Part shown: positions 48,429 to 53,783 of the stretch, in pieces | Layout of the letters: every line of letters starts with the position of its first letter | Numbering within the stretch: the first letter of the stretch is position 1 | Origin: a virus | Direction: 5' to 3' (one strand) | IMG/VR virus record: IMGVR_UViG_3300008963_000004 | Coordinates: 1-54,374 of that record | Length of the DNA stretch: 54,374 nt | The notes under the pieces: generated by a model | What the model was told of the DNA's origin: nothing | What the model saw: the letters and a program-made list of their open reading frames with translations, nothing else | The model's database searches: none | Made by a program: the position numbers and the translations under genes

Positions 48429-48758
48429 TATGGAAAATATTCAATCTCAGCTTTGGTTTCAGGATCTCTCCATTCACTGAGAATACTATCTCGGTTCACT
48501 CCTATCTTGCGAAGTGTGAATTCATTCATATGAGCAATCACTTCAGTTGGGCACAGTTCTCCTTGTTCCGCCAACTCCGTGGGATTTTGCAAAGTGTAAA
48601 AACCCAAACGATAGGGTTTTCCATCCAACCATTTGCAAGTCGTTGATGCCGTCGAGCCGAGCTTGCTGCAAAAATTCAAAGCGATCCTGCTCAACCCACA
48701 GTTCAACTCCTTGGAATTTGACCATAACATATTCAGGTTTTTGAAGGAAAAAATTCAT
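48425..48758 (-). CDS. Early gene broken by a one-base insertion
   Basis: From ATG 48758 (ribosome site GAGGG) the frame runs MNFFLQKPEYVMVKFQGVEL to LDGIND and then degenerates to a stop at 48543. In the other frame the sensible continuation WLDGKPYRLGFYTLQNPTEL leads to EIEYFPY and a stop at 48425. Removing one A from the AAA at 48632-48634 joins them into a ~110-aa protein (...INDLQWLDGKPY...). So the real product spans both frames. The function of the intact family is unknown. Confidence 0.65.
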
Positions 48759-48787
48759 CCTGTTGCCCTCTGTGTTGCTGTGTGTTT

Positions 48788-48816
48788 ACATTAGCACTGA
48801 CGCGGACGAAGTTCAA
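48788..48816 (-). promoter_or_regulatory. Early promoter of the 48425 gene
   Basis: Minus strand TTGAAC, 17-bp spacer, TAATGT, then GAGGG. The 48791 gene ends within it. Confidence 0.65.
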
Positions 48817-49048
48817 CCTCTAAATTCACTGCGTGTCGTGCTTCAGGCTTCAGCACATACTGGTCTCGTTTGCTGTATGCATACCGTATCAGTGACCGCT
48901 CGTCGTCGTTTAGATTATCTATCTTATCCAACATCTCCAGATCCACTGAGAGTTGACTTGCACGGTTTGCTACAATATCATCAGGGTCAACTTCTGCGAC
49001 GTTGCGTAGAAGCTGTTTGATTTTTTGGATTTCAGATACTGTGAACAT
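48791..49048 (-). CDS. Hypothetical early protein
   Basis: 85 aa, helical and charged: TVSEIQKIKQLLRNVAEVDP, QLSVDLEMLDKIDNLNDDER, YAYSKRDQYVL. No family recognised. The ribosome site is poor (AAGAAG) and the promoter is unclear (a TTAAAC box at 49078 without a good -35), so it may be transcribed with the 49137 gene. Confidence 0.6.
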   Translation of the reverse strand: MFTVSEIQKIKQLLRNVAEVDPDDIVANRASQLSVDLEMLDKIDNLNDDERSLIRYAYSKRDQYVLKPEARHAVNLEVELRPRQC

Positions 49049-49136
49049 TCTGCTTCTTTTTTTTGTGCTGCGTATGCGTTTAACAGCGGGGCCTCATAGT
49101 GTGTGCAGCGCAGTTGCCTGCGCTGCACCTTGCTGC

Positions 49137-49388
49137 TTACCGAGCAAAGTTGATCACTGCCTGGCCTTTGGGAGTCAGCTTGGTGTTGTGCCGCGGGCGC
49201 CCACGCCCTTCCTGCTTCACAGCCACAAAGCCCACGTAACCAGCTTCAGCCAGCTGACGCTTGTGGTAGTAGCTGGGCTCAGCATAGCCTTCCATGCCTT
49301 TGATGCCTTTCAGTGCAGCCAGCAGCTTGTCCTTGCGATCGAAAATGCTGGGGGCGCCGCGCTTGGAGTTGGAGTTGGAGTTGGTCAT
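49137..49388 (-). CDS. Small basic winged-helix-like protein
   Basis: 83 aa from ATG 49388 (AGAGGG ribosome site); a longer frame starts at 49418 without one. Basic, beginning with an N/S repeat (MTNSNSNSKRG). The middle and end (LAALKGIKGMEGYAEPSYYH, LAEAGYVGFVAVKQEGRGRP, LTPKGQAVINFA) resemble winged-helix DNA-binding domains, in which a strand-turn RGRPRHN would be the wing and LTPKG is a common end. A possible early transcription regulator. Confidence 0.65.
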   Translation of the reverse strand: MTNSNSNSKRGAPSIFDRKDKLLAALKGIKGMEGYAEPSYYHKRQLAEAGYVGFVAVKQEGRGRPRHNTKLTPKGQAVINFAR

Positions 49389-49417
49389 TTTGTATTTTCC
49401 CTCTTGTGTGTGTTGCA

Positions 49418-49492
49418 CTAGCTCTTTGCTAGCATGTTTAACTTAAACTGTTGTGCCTTCAGTGTCAACAGTTTTTTTCGACGTTCGATGAT
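49418..49492 (-). CDS. Possible 24-codon ORF without normal start
   Basis: A clean early promoter and an AAAGGAG site lie upstream, yet the frame behind it opens with ATC ATC rather than ATG: IIERRKKLLTLKAQQFKLNM, then LAKS and TAG. The -35 box of the next promoter lies inside it. It is either a gene that lost its start codon or a rare AUC start. Low confidence. Confidence 0.25.
   Translation of the reverse strand: MIERRKKLLTLKAQQFKLNMLAKS
49440..49468 (-). promoter_or_regulatory. Early promoter of the 49137 gene
   Basis: Minus strand TTGACA, 17-bp spacer, TAAGTT. Downstream CTAGC / GCTAG form a small inverted repeat that could be an operator. Confidence 0.75.
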
Positions 49493-49531
49493 TTTTTTGT
49501 ATCTCCTTTGTGTGTTTCTGTTTGTTCAAAC

Positions 49532-49560
49532 TTTATAGCACAGCACTGAGCCGTGATCAA
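49532..49560 (-). promoter_or_regulatory. Early promoter without an intact gene
   Basis: Minus strand TTGATC, 17-bp spacer, TATAAA, followed by AAAGGAGAT and no ATG. See the 49418-49492 ORF. Confidence 0.7.
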
Positions 49561-49580
49561 CAAAAAAATTACCAAATGTC

Positions 49581-49617
49581 AAAAAAAGCCCTTGCTGCGA
49601 GGGAACACAGCAAGGGC
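49581..49617 (-). terminator. Strong intrinsic terminator after the AAA ATPase
   Basis: Ten-bp stem GCCCTTGCTG / CAGCAAGGGC (49588-49597 with 49608-49617); on the minus strand seven T residues follow (49587-49581). Confidence 0.92.
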
Positions 49618-49786
49618 CTAGTGTAGGAGCAGAGCGTGAGGGCAACGTTTGCTCCTAGTGCACAGTTGGTCGAGGGCGGACCAACCATGTGTTACAGCAG
49701 CACCTGAGGGCACAAGGGCTACTGTTGTGCAGCACAGGAGCAGTGCTCAACTGTGCTGATTCGCCGTGCTGTCCACGGTCTTTTTG
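49581..49786 (-). ncRNA. Multi-hairpin RNA with CCCTC loops, ending in a terminator
   Basis: A ~200-nt gene-free segment between the AAA ATPase stop and a terminator, here read on the minus strand. Stems: CCGTG/CACGG near 49763-49777; CAGCACAG/CTGTGCTG (49730-49758); GTTGGTC/GACCAAC (49665-49685) with loop CGCCCTC; TAGGAGCA/TGCTCCTA (49624-49657) with TTGCCCTC in the loop; the terminator with TTCCCTC in its loop. CCCTC occurs four times at spacings of 34-39 nt. Many early mRNAs carry GAGGG as ribosome site. A regulatory RNA from the ATPase 3' UTR is inferred, not shown. Confidence 0.45.
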
Positions 49787-50797
49787 TTATCTGCTCATCA
49801 CAGTGTTTTCTGCAAACGCTTTCCAGTTCTGCGGGAACGCTTTTGCCAAGTCAGCAACTTTGAGAACAGTTCGAAGACTGAGTTCTCGCAGTCTGTGTTT
49901 GTGTTCGTCTACGAAATCAATGATTTCCATCTTGACATCCTGTGCTAAATCGTAATTATCCAGCATGCCGTCCTGAACAACTTGACGAATACGCAGCATC
50001 TTTTCTCGCTCTGTGTCAATGGTCAAGTCAATGTAGTGACAGCGCGATTCCAGTGCTTCCAGATGATCCTTCAACTTTTTGCTCTTGACACGATCAAACT
50101 TCAAGTTTGTGATAAAGATAGCCGAACCTTCAAAACGAAAGCTGTCAGGTACACCTTCATTGCGCAACTTGAAACTGTCTGTGTTCCAATGAATAGTGCG
50201 ATGCTTTTTTGAGTCCAGTGCTGCTTTCATGATGTTGAGACTGAGTTCATCTGAAAACACAGAATCACAGTCGTCGAACACAATCACATTGTCTCGGTCT
50301 GCATACTTGTAGAGTTTGACATACAAGCCGATTGCGCTCATTGCACCTTTCACGACTTCGTATTTCTTGGCGCCGCCCAGCGTCTCAACCATCTGATAAC
50401 GATCCAGCACTTCCTCTACACCGTGGCTCTTGCCAACACCTGGAGGACCTGATACGATCATTGCTCGAACATCGCCCTTCTTCACAGCTTTGGTCATTTC
50501 GTTGAGCATGCCAAAGCGAGTTCTCAGTCGTTCTACAATCTCGTCATCAGTCTCTTCGATCACTGGTTCCTTAACAGCAACAGCGGGGCCTTCAGTGACT
50601 TCGTAATCATCCTCACTGTCACAGAGGATCTTGATGTTGTGATCAGGAAAGCCAGGATGTGAACTGCCGTTTACAGTAACATAGCCACCGCGCTTGCCTG
50701 TTTTGAACCCTTCGACCAGCTCAAAGCTCATGCCGTTTACGTCGGTAGGAACTCCGCGCAGTTTGTAGCGTCCGTTGATGATAGTGATTGTGCTCAT
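49787..50797 (-). CDS. AAA+ family ATPase
   Basis: 336 aa. An N-terminal ~70-residue domain (small beta-type, INGRYKLRGVPTDVNG) is followed by an AAA+ core: Walker A GPPGVGKS at residues 117-124, Walker B NVIVFDDCD near 170, sensor IFITN near 228, and an arginine-rich segment near 250. ATPases of this kind are common in T4-like marine phages. The role, protein remodelling or DNA-linked, is not known. Own promoter (50822), GAGGG ribosome site, strong terminator. Confidence 0.85.
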   Translation of the reverse strand: MSTITIINGRYKLRGVPTDVNGMSFELVEGFKTGKRGGYVTVNGSSHPGFPDHNIKILCDSEDDYEVTEGPAVAVKEPVIEETDDEIVERLRTRFGMLNEMTKAVKKGDVRAMIVSGPPGVGKSHGVEEVLDRYQMVETLGGAKKYEVVKGAMSAIGLYVKLYKYADRDNVIVFDDCDSVFSDELSLNIMKAALDSKKHRTIHWNTDSFKLRNEGVPDSFRFEGSAIFITNLKFDRVKSKKLKDHLEALESRCHYIDLTIDTEREKMLRIRQVVQDGMLDNYDLAQDVKMEIIDFVDEHKHRLRELSLRTVLKVADLAKAFPQNWKAFAENTVMSR

Positions 50798-50821
50798 GCA
50801 TTTCCCTCTTTGTGTTCAATC

Positions 50822-50850
50822 AGTATACTGTGATTGTTCTCTGTTGTCAA
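50822..50850 (-). promoter_or_regulatory. Early promoter of the AAA ATPase
   Basis: Minus strand TTGACA, 17-bp spacer, TATACT. CAATC ... GATTG and the CAGTATACTG palindrome centre on the -10 box. Confidence 0.78.
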
Positions 50851-51011
50851 CCAAACAACAGTGCCAAAATAACGCCAAAGCCAATGATATACCCAACGAA
50901 CCCGATCACTTCGAACATGATGTGATCGCCCACTGAGGAACTGTGTGTGCAATGCGAGCAGTGCGATGCAAACATTGGCTTTTCCTTGTGACACTTTGGA
51001 CAGTATGCCAT
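50847..51011 (-). CDS. 54-aa zin-ribbon membrane protein
   Basis: ATG at 51011 behind AAGGAG (the longer frame from 51050 is unlikely). MAYCPKCHKEKPMFASHCSHC has two CxxC pairs typical of a zinc ribbon, followed by one hydrophobic helix (MFEVIGFVGYIIGFGVILAL). Small zinc-ribbon plus transmembrane proteins are of unknown function. Own promoter at 51038. Confidence 0.72.
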   Translation of the reverse strand: MAYCPKCHKEKPMFASHCSHCTHSSSVGDHIMFEVIGFVGYIIGFGVILALLFG

Positions 51012-51037
51012 GATGTTCTCCTTGTGTTGTCCATTGC

Positions 51038-51066
51038 AGTATAGCAGCAATTCTTGTGTATGTCAA
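51038..51066 (-). promoter_or_regulatory. Early promoter of the zinc-ribbon gene
   Basis: Minus strand TTGACA, 17-bp spacer, TATACT. ATTGC/GCAAT bracket the -10 box. Confidence 0.78.
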
Positions 51067-51072
51067 CTCGCA

Positions 51073-51135
51073 TAGCAGGAGGATCGTCAGCAAAGCGCGA
51101 GACCAACACTCTCAATGCGAGATCAACTCCTGCTA
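51073..51135 (-). other. Long-stem structure next to tRNA-Arg
   Basis: TAGCAGGAG-GATC (51073-51085) pairs with GATC-AA-CTCCTGCTA (51121-51135) enclosing about 35 nt. It begins 2 nt after the CCA end of tRNA-Arg on the minus strand. It could be a processing or termination structure; there is no T-run. Confidence 0.45.
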
Positions 51136-51137
51136 AC

Positions 51138-51214
51138 TGGCGCTCCCGGAAGGACTCGAACCCTCAACCTAGGCATTAGAAGTGCCTTGCTCTTTCCAGT
51201 TGAGCTACAGAAGC
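51138..51214 (-). tRNA. tRNA-Arg (anticodon UCU)
   Basis: Minus strand. Acceptor GCTTCTG / CGGGAGC, D-arm GCTC...GAGC, anticodon arm AGGCA-CTTCTAA-TGCCT (UCU at positions 34-36), T-arm GAGGG-TTCGAGT-CCTTC, discriminator G and encoded CCA. Reads AGA/AGG. The same promoter as tRNA-Leu (51328). Confidence 0.92.
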
Positions 51215-51219
51215 GTATA

Positions 51220-51305
51220 TGGTGCGGGCGGTGGGACTCGAACCCACAATCCATTAAGGCGACAGATTTTAAGTCTGTTGAGTATACCAATTCCTCCACG
51301 CCCGC
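51220..51305 (-). tRNA. tRNA-Leu (anticodon UAA)
   Basis: Minus strand. Acceptor GCGGGCG / CGCCCGC, anticodon arm ACAGA-CTTAAAA-TCTGT (UAA), a long variable arm as in leucine tRNAs, T-arm GTGGG-TTCGAGT-CCCAC, discriminator A and encoded CCA. Reads TTA and TTG. Five nt before tRNA-Arg. Confidence 0.93.
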
Positions 51306-51327
51306 GTCTTTCTCTGTCTACTTGTTT

Positions 51328-51356
51328 AATTTAGCGTCGTTCTGTTTCTTTGTCAA
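51328..51356 (-). promoter_or_regulatory. Promoter of the tRNA pair
   Basis: Minus strand TTGACA (51351-51356), 17-bp spacer, TAAATT (51328-51333), about 20 nt before tRNA-Leu. Confidence 0.75.
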
Positions 51357-51392
51357 GTTCTTTTGACGGATTGCTTCTGCTATCTTACGCTT

Positions 51393-51420
51393 GTGCTCTA
51401 ACCAATTGAGCTAATCCCCC
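51393..51420 (-). pseudogene. tRNA 5'-half relic
   Basis: Minus strand GGGGGATTAGCTCAATTGG then TTAGAGCAC is a complete acceptor 5' strand plus D-arm of a tRNA. The following 40 nt cannot form an anticodon stem and there is no T-arm, so the 3' half is missing. Confidence 0.8.
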
Positions 51421-51432
51421 GTTTGTCCTTTT

Positions 51433-51463
51433 CTGATGTGTCTACCAATTCCACCACGCAGGC
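51433..51463 (-). pseudogene. Second tRNA 5'-half relic (Leu-type)
   Basis: Minus strand GCCTGCGTGGTGGAATTGG then TAGACACATCAG, the 5' half of a leucine-type tRNA (compare the intact tRNA-Leu). It stops after the D-arm, 12 nt before the other relic begins. Confidence 0.78.
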
Positions 51464-51474
51464 TCTGTGCCTAT

Positions 51475-51693
51475 TTACTTGTTCTCCTTGTAAACAGGCT
51501 TTGGTTTCGGTTTGATGTTTGCCTGTGCTTGATCAATCATGTCGTTGAGCATAGATACTTGTTCTTTGACAATCATAAGCTCGCACTGTTGAACAGTGAT
51601 CATTTTGGTTGGCTTTACTGGAGTCTTGTCAGCAAAAGCTGGAAAAGCCAACATTGCCATAACACCAGCAGTGAGAATGATTTGATTTTGCAT
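51475..51693 (-). CDS. Small exported protein
   Basis: 72 aa. Signal peptide MQNQIILTAGVMAMLAFPAFA with an AFA cleavage site, then a mature part of 51 residues with one cysteine and a proline-lysine tail (IKPKPKPVYKENK). Expected in the periplasm. AGAGGATATACA-ATG ribosome site. Promoter at 51717. The early expression of an exported protein suggests a role at the cell envelope; unknown. Confidence 0.75.
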   Translation of the reverse strand: MQNQIILTAGVMAMLAFPAFADKTPVKPTKMITVQQCELMIVKEQVSMLNDMIDQAQANIKPKPKPVYKENK

Positions 51694-51716
51694 TGTATAT
51701 CCTCTTCTACTCGCAC

Positions 51717-51745
51717 AGTGTATGACAGGGCCGAAGCCCTGTCAA
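51717..51745 (-). promoter_or_regulatory. Early promoter containing a TTCG-tetraloop hairpin
   Basis: Minus strand TTGACA, 17-bp spacer, TACACT. The -35 to -10 stretch holds GACAGGGC-TTCG-GCCCTGTC (51724-51743), a perfect 8-bp stem with a stable tetraloop. It may also terminate the 51756 gene, which ends just upstream. Confidence 0.72.
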
Positions 51746-51755
51746 CTGTTTTGTT

Positions 51756-52028
51756 TTATGCTGCGTCGACCACAGCAAGCATTGCAGCCGGCACGTTCCA
51801 AGTGGTGAAGCCTTCACGCACCTTCACGTTCTTGCGATTCACTTTGACAACTTCACCGGTGATCACACGCCCGCGAGCAGTGAATTCAACAGTGTCGCCA
51901 ACGTTAACCGAACGGATGTTCTGCATGGAGATGAACTGTCGCTGAAGCTTCACAGCGTCAATGATCTGCGCCAGTTCGTCGTTGTTGTTGCAGTTGCGAA
52001 TTGCAGTGATTGCAGTTTGAACACTCAT
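51756..52028 (-). CDS. KOW/SH3-like small early protein
   Basis: 90 aa. A helical N-terminus (TAITAIRNCNNNDELAQIID) followed by an SH3-like barrel: RSVNVGDTVEFTARGRVITG, VVKVNRKNVKVREGFTTWNV, PAAML. Similar small proteins are conserved in cyanophages. The fold suggests RNA or ribosome binding; the role is unknown. Ribosome site GAGGGAATACACA-ATG. Confidence 0.72.
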   Translation of the reverse strand: MSVQTAITAIRNCNNNDELAQIIDAVKLQRQFISMQNIRSVNVGDTVEFTARGRVITGEVVKVNRKNVKVREGFTTWNVPAAMLAVVDAA

Positions 52029-52064
52029 TGTGTATTCCCTCTTTGTGTGTTGCTCTATGTGTTA

Positions 52065-52093
52065 GTTATAGCACCGGATTTAGAACTCGTCAA
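52065..52093 (-). promoter_or_regulatory. Early promoter of the 51756 gene
   Basis: Minus strand TTGACG, 17-bp spacer, TATAAC. The 52080 gene ends inside it. Confidence 0.72.
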
Positions 52094-52271
52094 TGAGATA
52101 TTCTTCCTCAGGCTCATAAACCACACAGCCGTCAGCGTCATAGACTTCTACATCTCGTGAGCCTGAGTCAAACTCTTCGTCTGCTCGAGCACAGGCCGCT
52201 TCCAGTGTGCGGCACTCAGCGATCAGTGCTTCGTTGGCATAGCCTCGTGCGAAATAGACGTAATACATCAT
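52080..52271 (-). CDS. Hypothetical early protein
   Basis: 63 aa, acidic: YYVYFARGYANEALIAECRT, then ARADEEFDSGSRDVEVYDAD, and YEPEEEYLIDEF. Starts at ATG 52271 overlapping the previous stop (TGATG). Last gene of a five-gene unit running from 53166. Confidence 0.65.
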   Translation of the reverse strand: MMYYVYFARGYANEALIAECRTLEAACARADEEFDSGSRDVEVYDADGCVVYEPEEEYLIDEF

Positions 52272-52528
52272 TCCATCTCCTCTAGTTGCTCGTAATGGGC
52301 TTCAAGCTCGCGCACCATTTGGTTGTGGGTTGGCGTGTTAAGGTGCACCAACCCCACATACATCGAATCGTTGAATCCAACTTCAGTGATATACACGTCT
52401 TTGAGGCCAAGGTCTATGTCCAGGAAGTTCTGTAGATAACGGAACTCGTGATAGTCATCCGCAGTGATCACACGCGGCAGATCCAGCGTGACCTGTGCAT
52501 CAGTCTTGATGTTGTCAGGATCGATCAT
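52268..52528 (-). CDS. Hypothetical acidic early protein
   Basis: 86 aa from ATG 52528 (AAGGAG at -8; the ATG at 52534 is too near that site). It has LDLPRVITADDYHEFRYLQN, VYITEVGFNDSMYVGLVHLN and ends in an acidic helix (RELEAHYEQLEEME). Function unknown. Part of the 53166-52080 unit. Confidence 0.65.
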   Translation of the reverse strand: MIDPDNIKTDAQVTLDLPRVITADDYHEFRYLQNFLDIDLGLKDVYITEVGFNDSMYVGLVHLNTPTHNQMVRELEAHYEQLEEME

Positions 52529-52540
52529 CGTCATTCTCCT

Positions 52541-52690
52541 TTAGTCGCACATTCCCATGAAAGCAGCAGCACCAGCGCCGTTGCCCAACAGCAGAGCCCG
52601 CGCCCCACATTCTTTGAAAGTAAATACAGCCATGCTCACAGCAAGCACAAACCATACAGCTATTACAAAGTATACCCAGCGTGGAAACAT
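52541..52690 (-). CDS. 49-aa membrane protein
   Basis: ATG at 52690, stop TAA at 52541. One hydrophobic helix (WVYFVIAVWFVLAVSMAVF) then a glycine-alanine-rich end (LLLGNGAGAAAFMGMCD). The start overlaps the previous gene by a few bases of spacing. Probably in the inner membrane. Confidence 0.6.
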   Translation of the reverse strand: MFPRWVYFVIAVWFVLAVSMAVFTFKECGARALLLGNGAGAAAFMGMCD

Positions 52691-52691
52691 G

Positions 52692-52844
52692 TCAATCCTC
52701 CAGTTTGCGAGTAGTGCCATAAGCCACAGTCAAAACAGCATTGGCTAGACAGATAGCCCAAAACTCCCAACCACCGCCTGGGAACGCTTGTCCTGCTGTG
52801 TAGCCAACAAGTCCGCCTTGGACGATTATAATAATGTTATTCAT
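52692..52844 (-). CDS. 50-aa membrane protein
   Basis: From ATG 52844, with GGGGGG just before (52848-52853), immediately after the previous stop. Two hydrophobic segments (NIIIIVQGGLVGYTAGQAF; FWAICLANAVLTVAYG) joined by a glycine loop. It could be a small holin- or antiholin-like membrane protein, but nothing shows it. Confidence 0.6.
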   Translation of the reverse strand: MNNIIIIVQGGLVGYTAGQAFPGGGWEFWAICLANAVLTVAYGTTRKLED

Positions 52845-52845
52845 A

Positions 52846-53166
52846 TCACACCCCCCGTCCGTAGTAATGTTTCTCAATCAGTGACCGTGCAGCATCGTAG
52901 TCGTCTTGGATCTTTGAGCTAACAAAGTAAAAGCGACGCGAGCCGTTGCCTCCAGGACCAACTCCAGCGTTCTCTCCGTCGCCGAATACTGCGGCGTTGT
53001 CGAGATAACGGAAGCCGCGATAGTTGCCAGTGTCAAACAGCACGCCTTCGACGAAGGTGCACATCACCTCCCGCTCCTCTGCGGTTGAGTTCTCCGAAGC
53101 GAGGAAATAGTTTACGCGGTGCAGCAGTGTGCCAACTTCTACAGTCTTGCGCTTAGTCTTAGCCAT
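52846..53166 (-). CDS. Hypothetical early protein
   Basis: 106 aa from ATG 53166, ribosome site AAGAGGG. A basic start (MAKTKRKTVEVG), then LLHRVNYFLASENSTAEERE, and a glycine-rich middle (FGDGENAGVGPGGNGSRRFY). Function unknown. First gene of the unit transcribed from 53202. Confidence 0.68.
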   Translation of the reverse strand: MAKTKRKTVEVGTLLHRVNYFLASENSTAEEREVMCTFVEGVLFDTGNYRGFRYLDNAAVFGDGENAGVGPGGNGSRRFYFVSSKIQDDYDAARSLIEKHYYGRGV

Positions 53167-53201
53167 TTGCAAACCCTCTTGCTGTGTTGCCCTACCCTTA
53201 T

Positions 53202-53230
53202 ACTATAGCACAAGGGTAGAGCAGTGTCAA
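53202..53230 (-). promoter_or_regulatory. Early promoter of the 53166-52080 unit (hairpin type)
   Basis: Minus strand TTGACA, 17-bp spacer, TATAGT. Arms TGCTCTACCCTT / AAGGGTAGGGCA pair over 12 bp with one T.G; the arm sequence differs from all other copies. Confidence 0.85.
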
Positions 53231-53237
53231 CCAGTTT

Positions 53238-53480
53238 TTACCAGTGATGACTGCTGCCTAGATCACAGTAGTCCGCAGTGTAGGGGCTCCACTCCTCGTC
53301 CTCGTCCTCGTCCTCTTCATCCTCTTCTTCCCACATAAAGAACTCTTCGTTGTGTGCCATGTCAGCAACTTCGTCTTCGCTCATGTAGCCCAGCGCAGCT
53401 TGTGCAACCTGCTCCCAAGTCAGCAAGCCTTCATCAACAGCGTCGTAAATCCGGATTGTCATTTGACGTGCATTAGCCAT
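53238..53480 (-). CDS. Conserved acidic early protein
   Basis: 80 aa from ATG 53480 (AAAGGA). The core IYDAVDEGLLTWEQVAQAAL, then GYMSEDEVADMAHNEEFF is a helix-turn type unit found in many T4-like early proteins. The C-terminus is a very acidic run (EEEDEEDEDEDEEW), which might mimic DNA or bind basic proteins. Function unknown. Confidence 0.72.
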   Translation of the reverse strand: MANARQMTIRIYDAVDEGLLTWEQVAQAALGYMSEDEVADMAHNEEFFMWEEEDEEDEDEDEEWSPYTADYCDLGSSHHW

Positions 53481-53516
53481 TGTGTAGTTCCTTTGTATGT
53501 GTTGCCCTATACGCTT

Positions 53517-53545
53517 ACAATAGCAAACGCATAGGACAGTGTCAA
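53517..53545 (-). promoter_or_regulatory. Early promoter of the 53238 gene (hairpin type)
   Basis: Minus strand TTGACA, 17-bp spacer, TATTGT. Arms TGTCCTATGCGTTT / AAGCGTATAGGGCA pair over 14 bp if three G.T pairs are allowed. Confidence 0.85.
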
Positions 53546-53547
53546 CA

Positions 53548-53694
53548 TCAAACTTCAGTGTTGACGTCAATCAGTTCCATGTTCTTGATTTGATCCTCAT
53601 ATGTGAAGTCATAGTCCATCTCGGCAATTACTTCGCTGACGTCTGCGTCTTCCTCCAAATACAGTGCAACAGTAACGTGAATCATCCGGGCCAT
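53548..53694 (-). CDS. 48-aa acidic early protein
   Basis: ATG at 53694 behind AGGAG, stop TGA at 53548. Sequence RMIHVTVALYLEEDADVSEV then IAEMDYDFTYEDQIKNMELI, a beta-helix-like pattern ending DVNTEV. Function unknown. Its end lies next to the -35 box of the following promoter. Confidence 0.65.
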   Translation of the reverse strand: MARMIHVTVALYLEEDADVSEVIAEMDYDFTYEDQIKNMELIDVNTEV

Positions 53695-53725
53695 ATCAGT
53701 CTCCTATGTCGTTGTGTGTGTCTGT

Positions 53726-53754
53726 GTTGTAGCATATGACGGGCAGCGTGTCGA
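53726..53754 (-). promoter_or_regulatory. Early promoter of the 48-aa gene
   Basis: Minus strand TCGACA, 17-bp spacer, TACAAC. The -35 box and part of the spacer lie in the 16-bp hairpin at 53740-53777. Confidence 0.6.
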
Positions 53755-53777
53755 CTCCATTGTCGACACGCTGCCCG
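53740..53777. terminator. 16-bp perfect hairpin between 53784 gene and next promoter
   Basis: CGGGCAGCGTGTCGAC (53740-53755), loop TCCATT, and its exact complement (53762-53777). No T-run follows on the minus strand, so it may be a terminator of a Rho-independent variant, an RNase site or an operator on the next promoter. Confidence 0.7.
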
Positions 53778-53783
53778 GAAGGA

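Noticed and set aside
49617-49790. tRNA or tmRNA in the hairpin-rich segment
   Set aside because: No TTCGA T-loop or cloverleaf; stems are simple hairpins.
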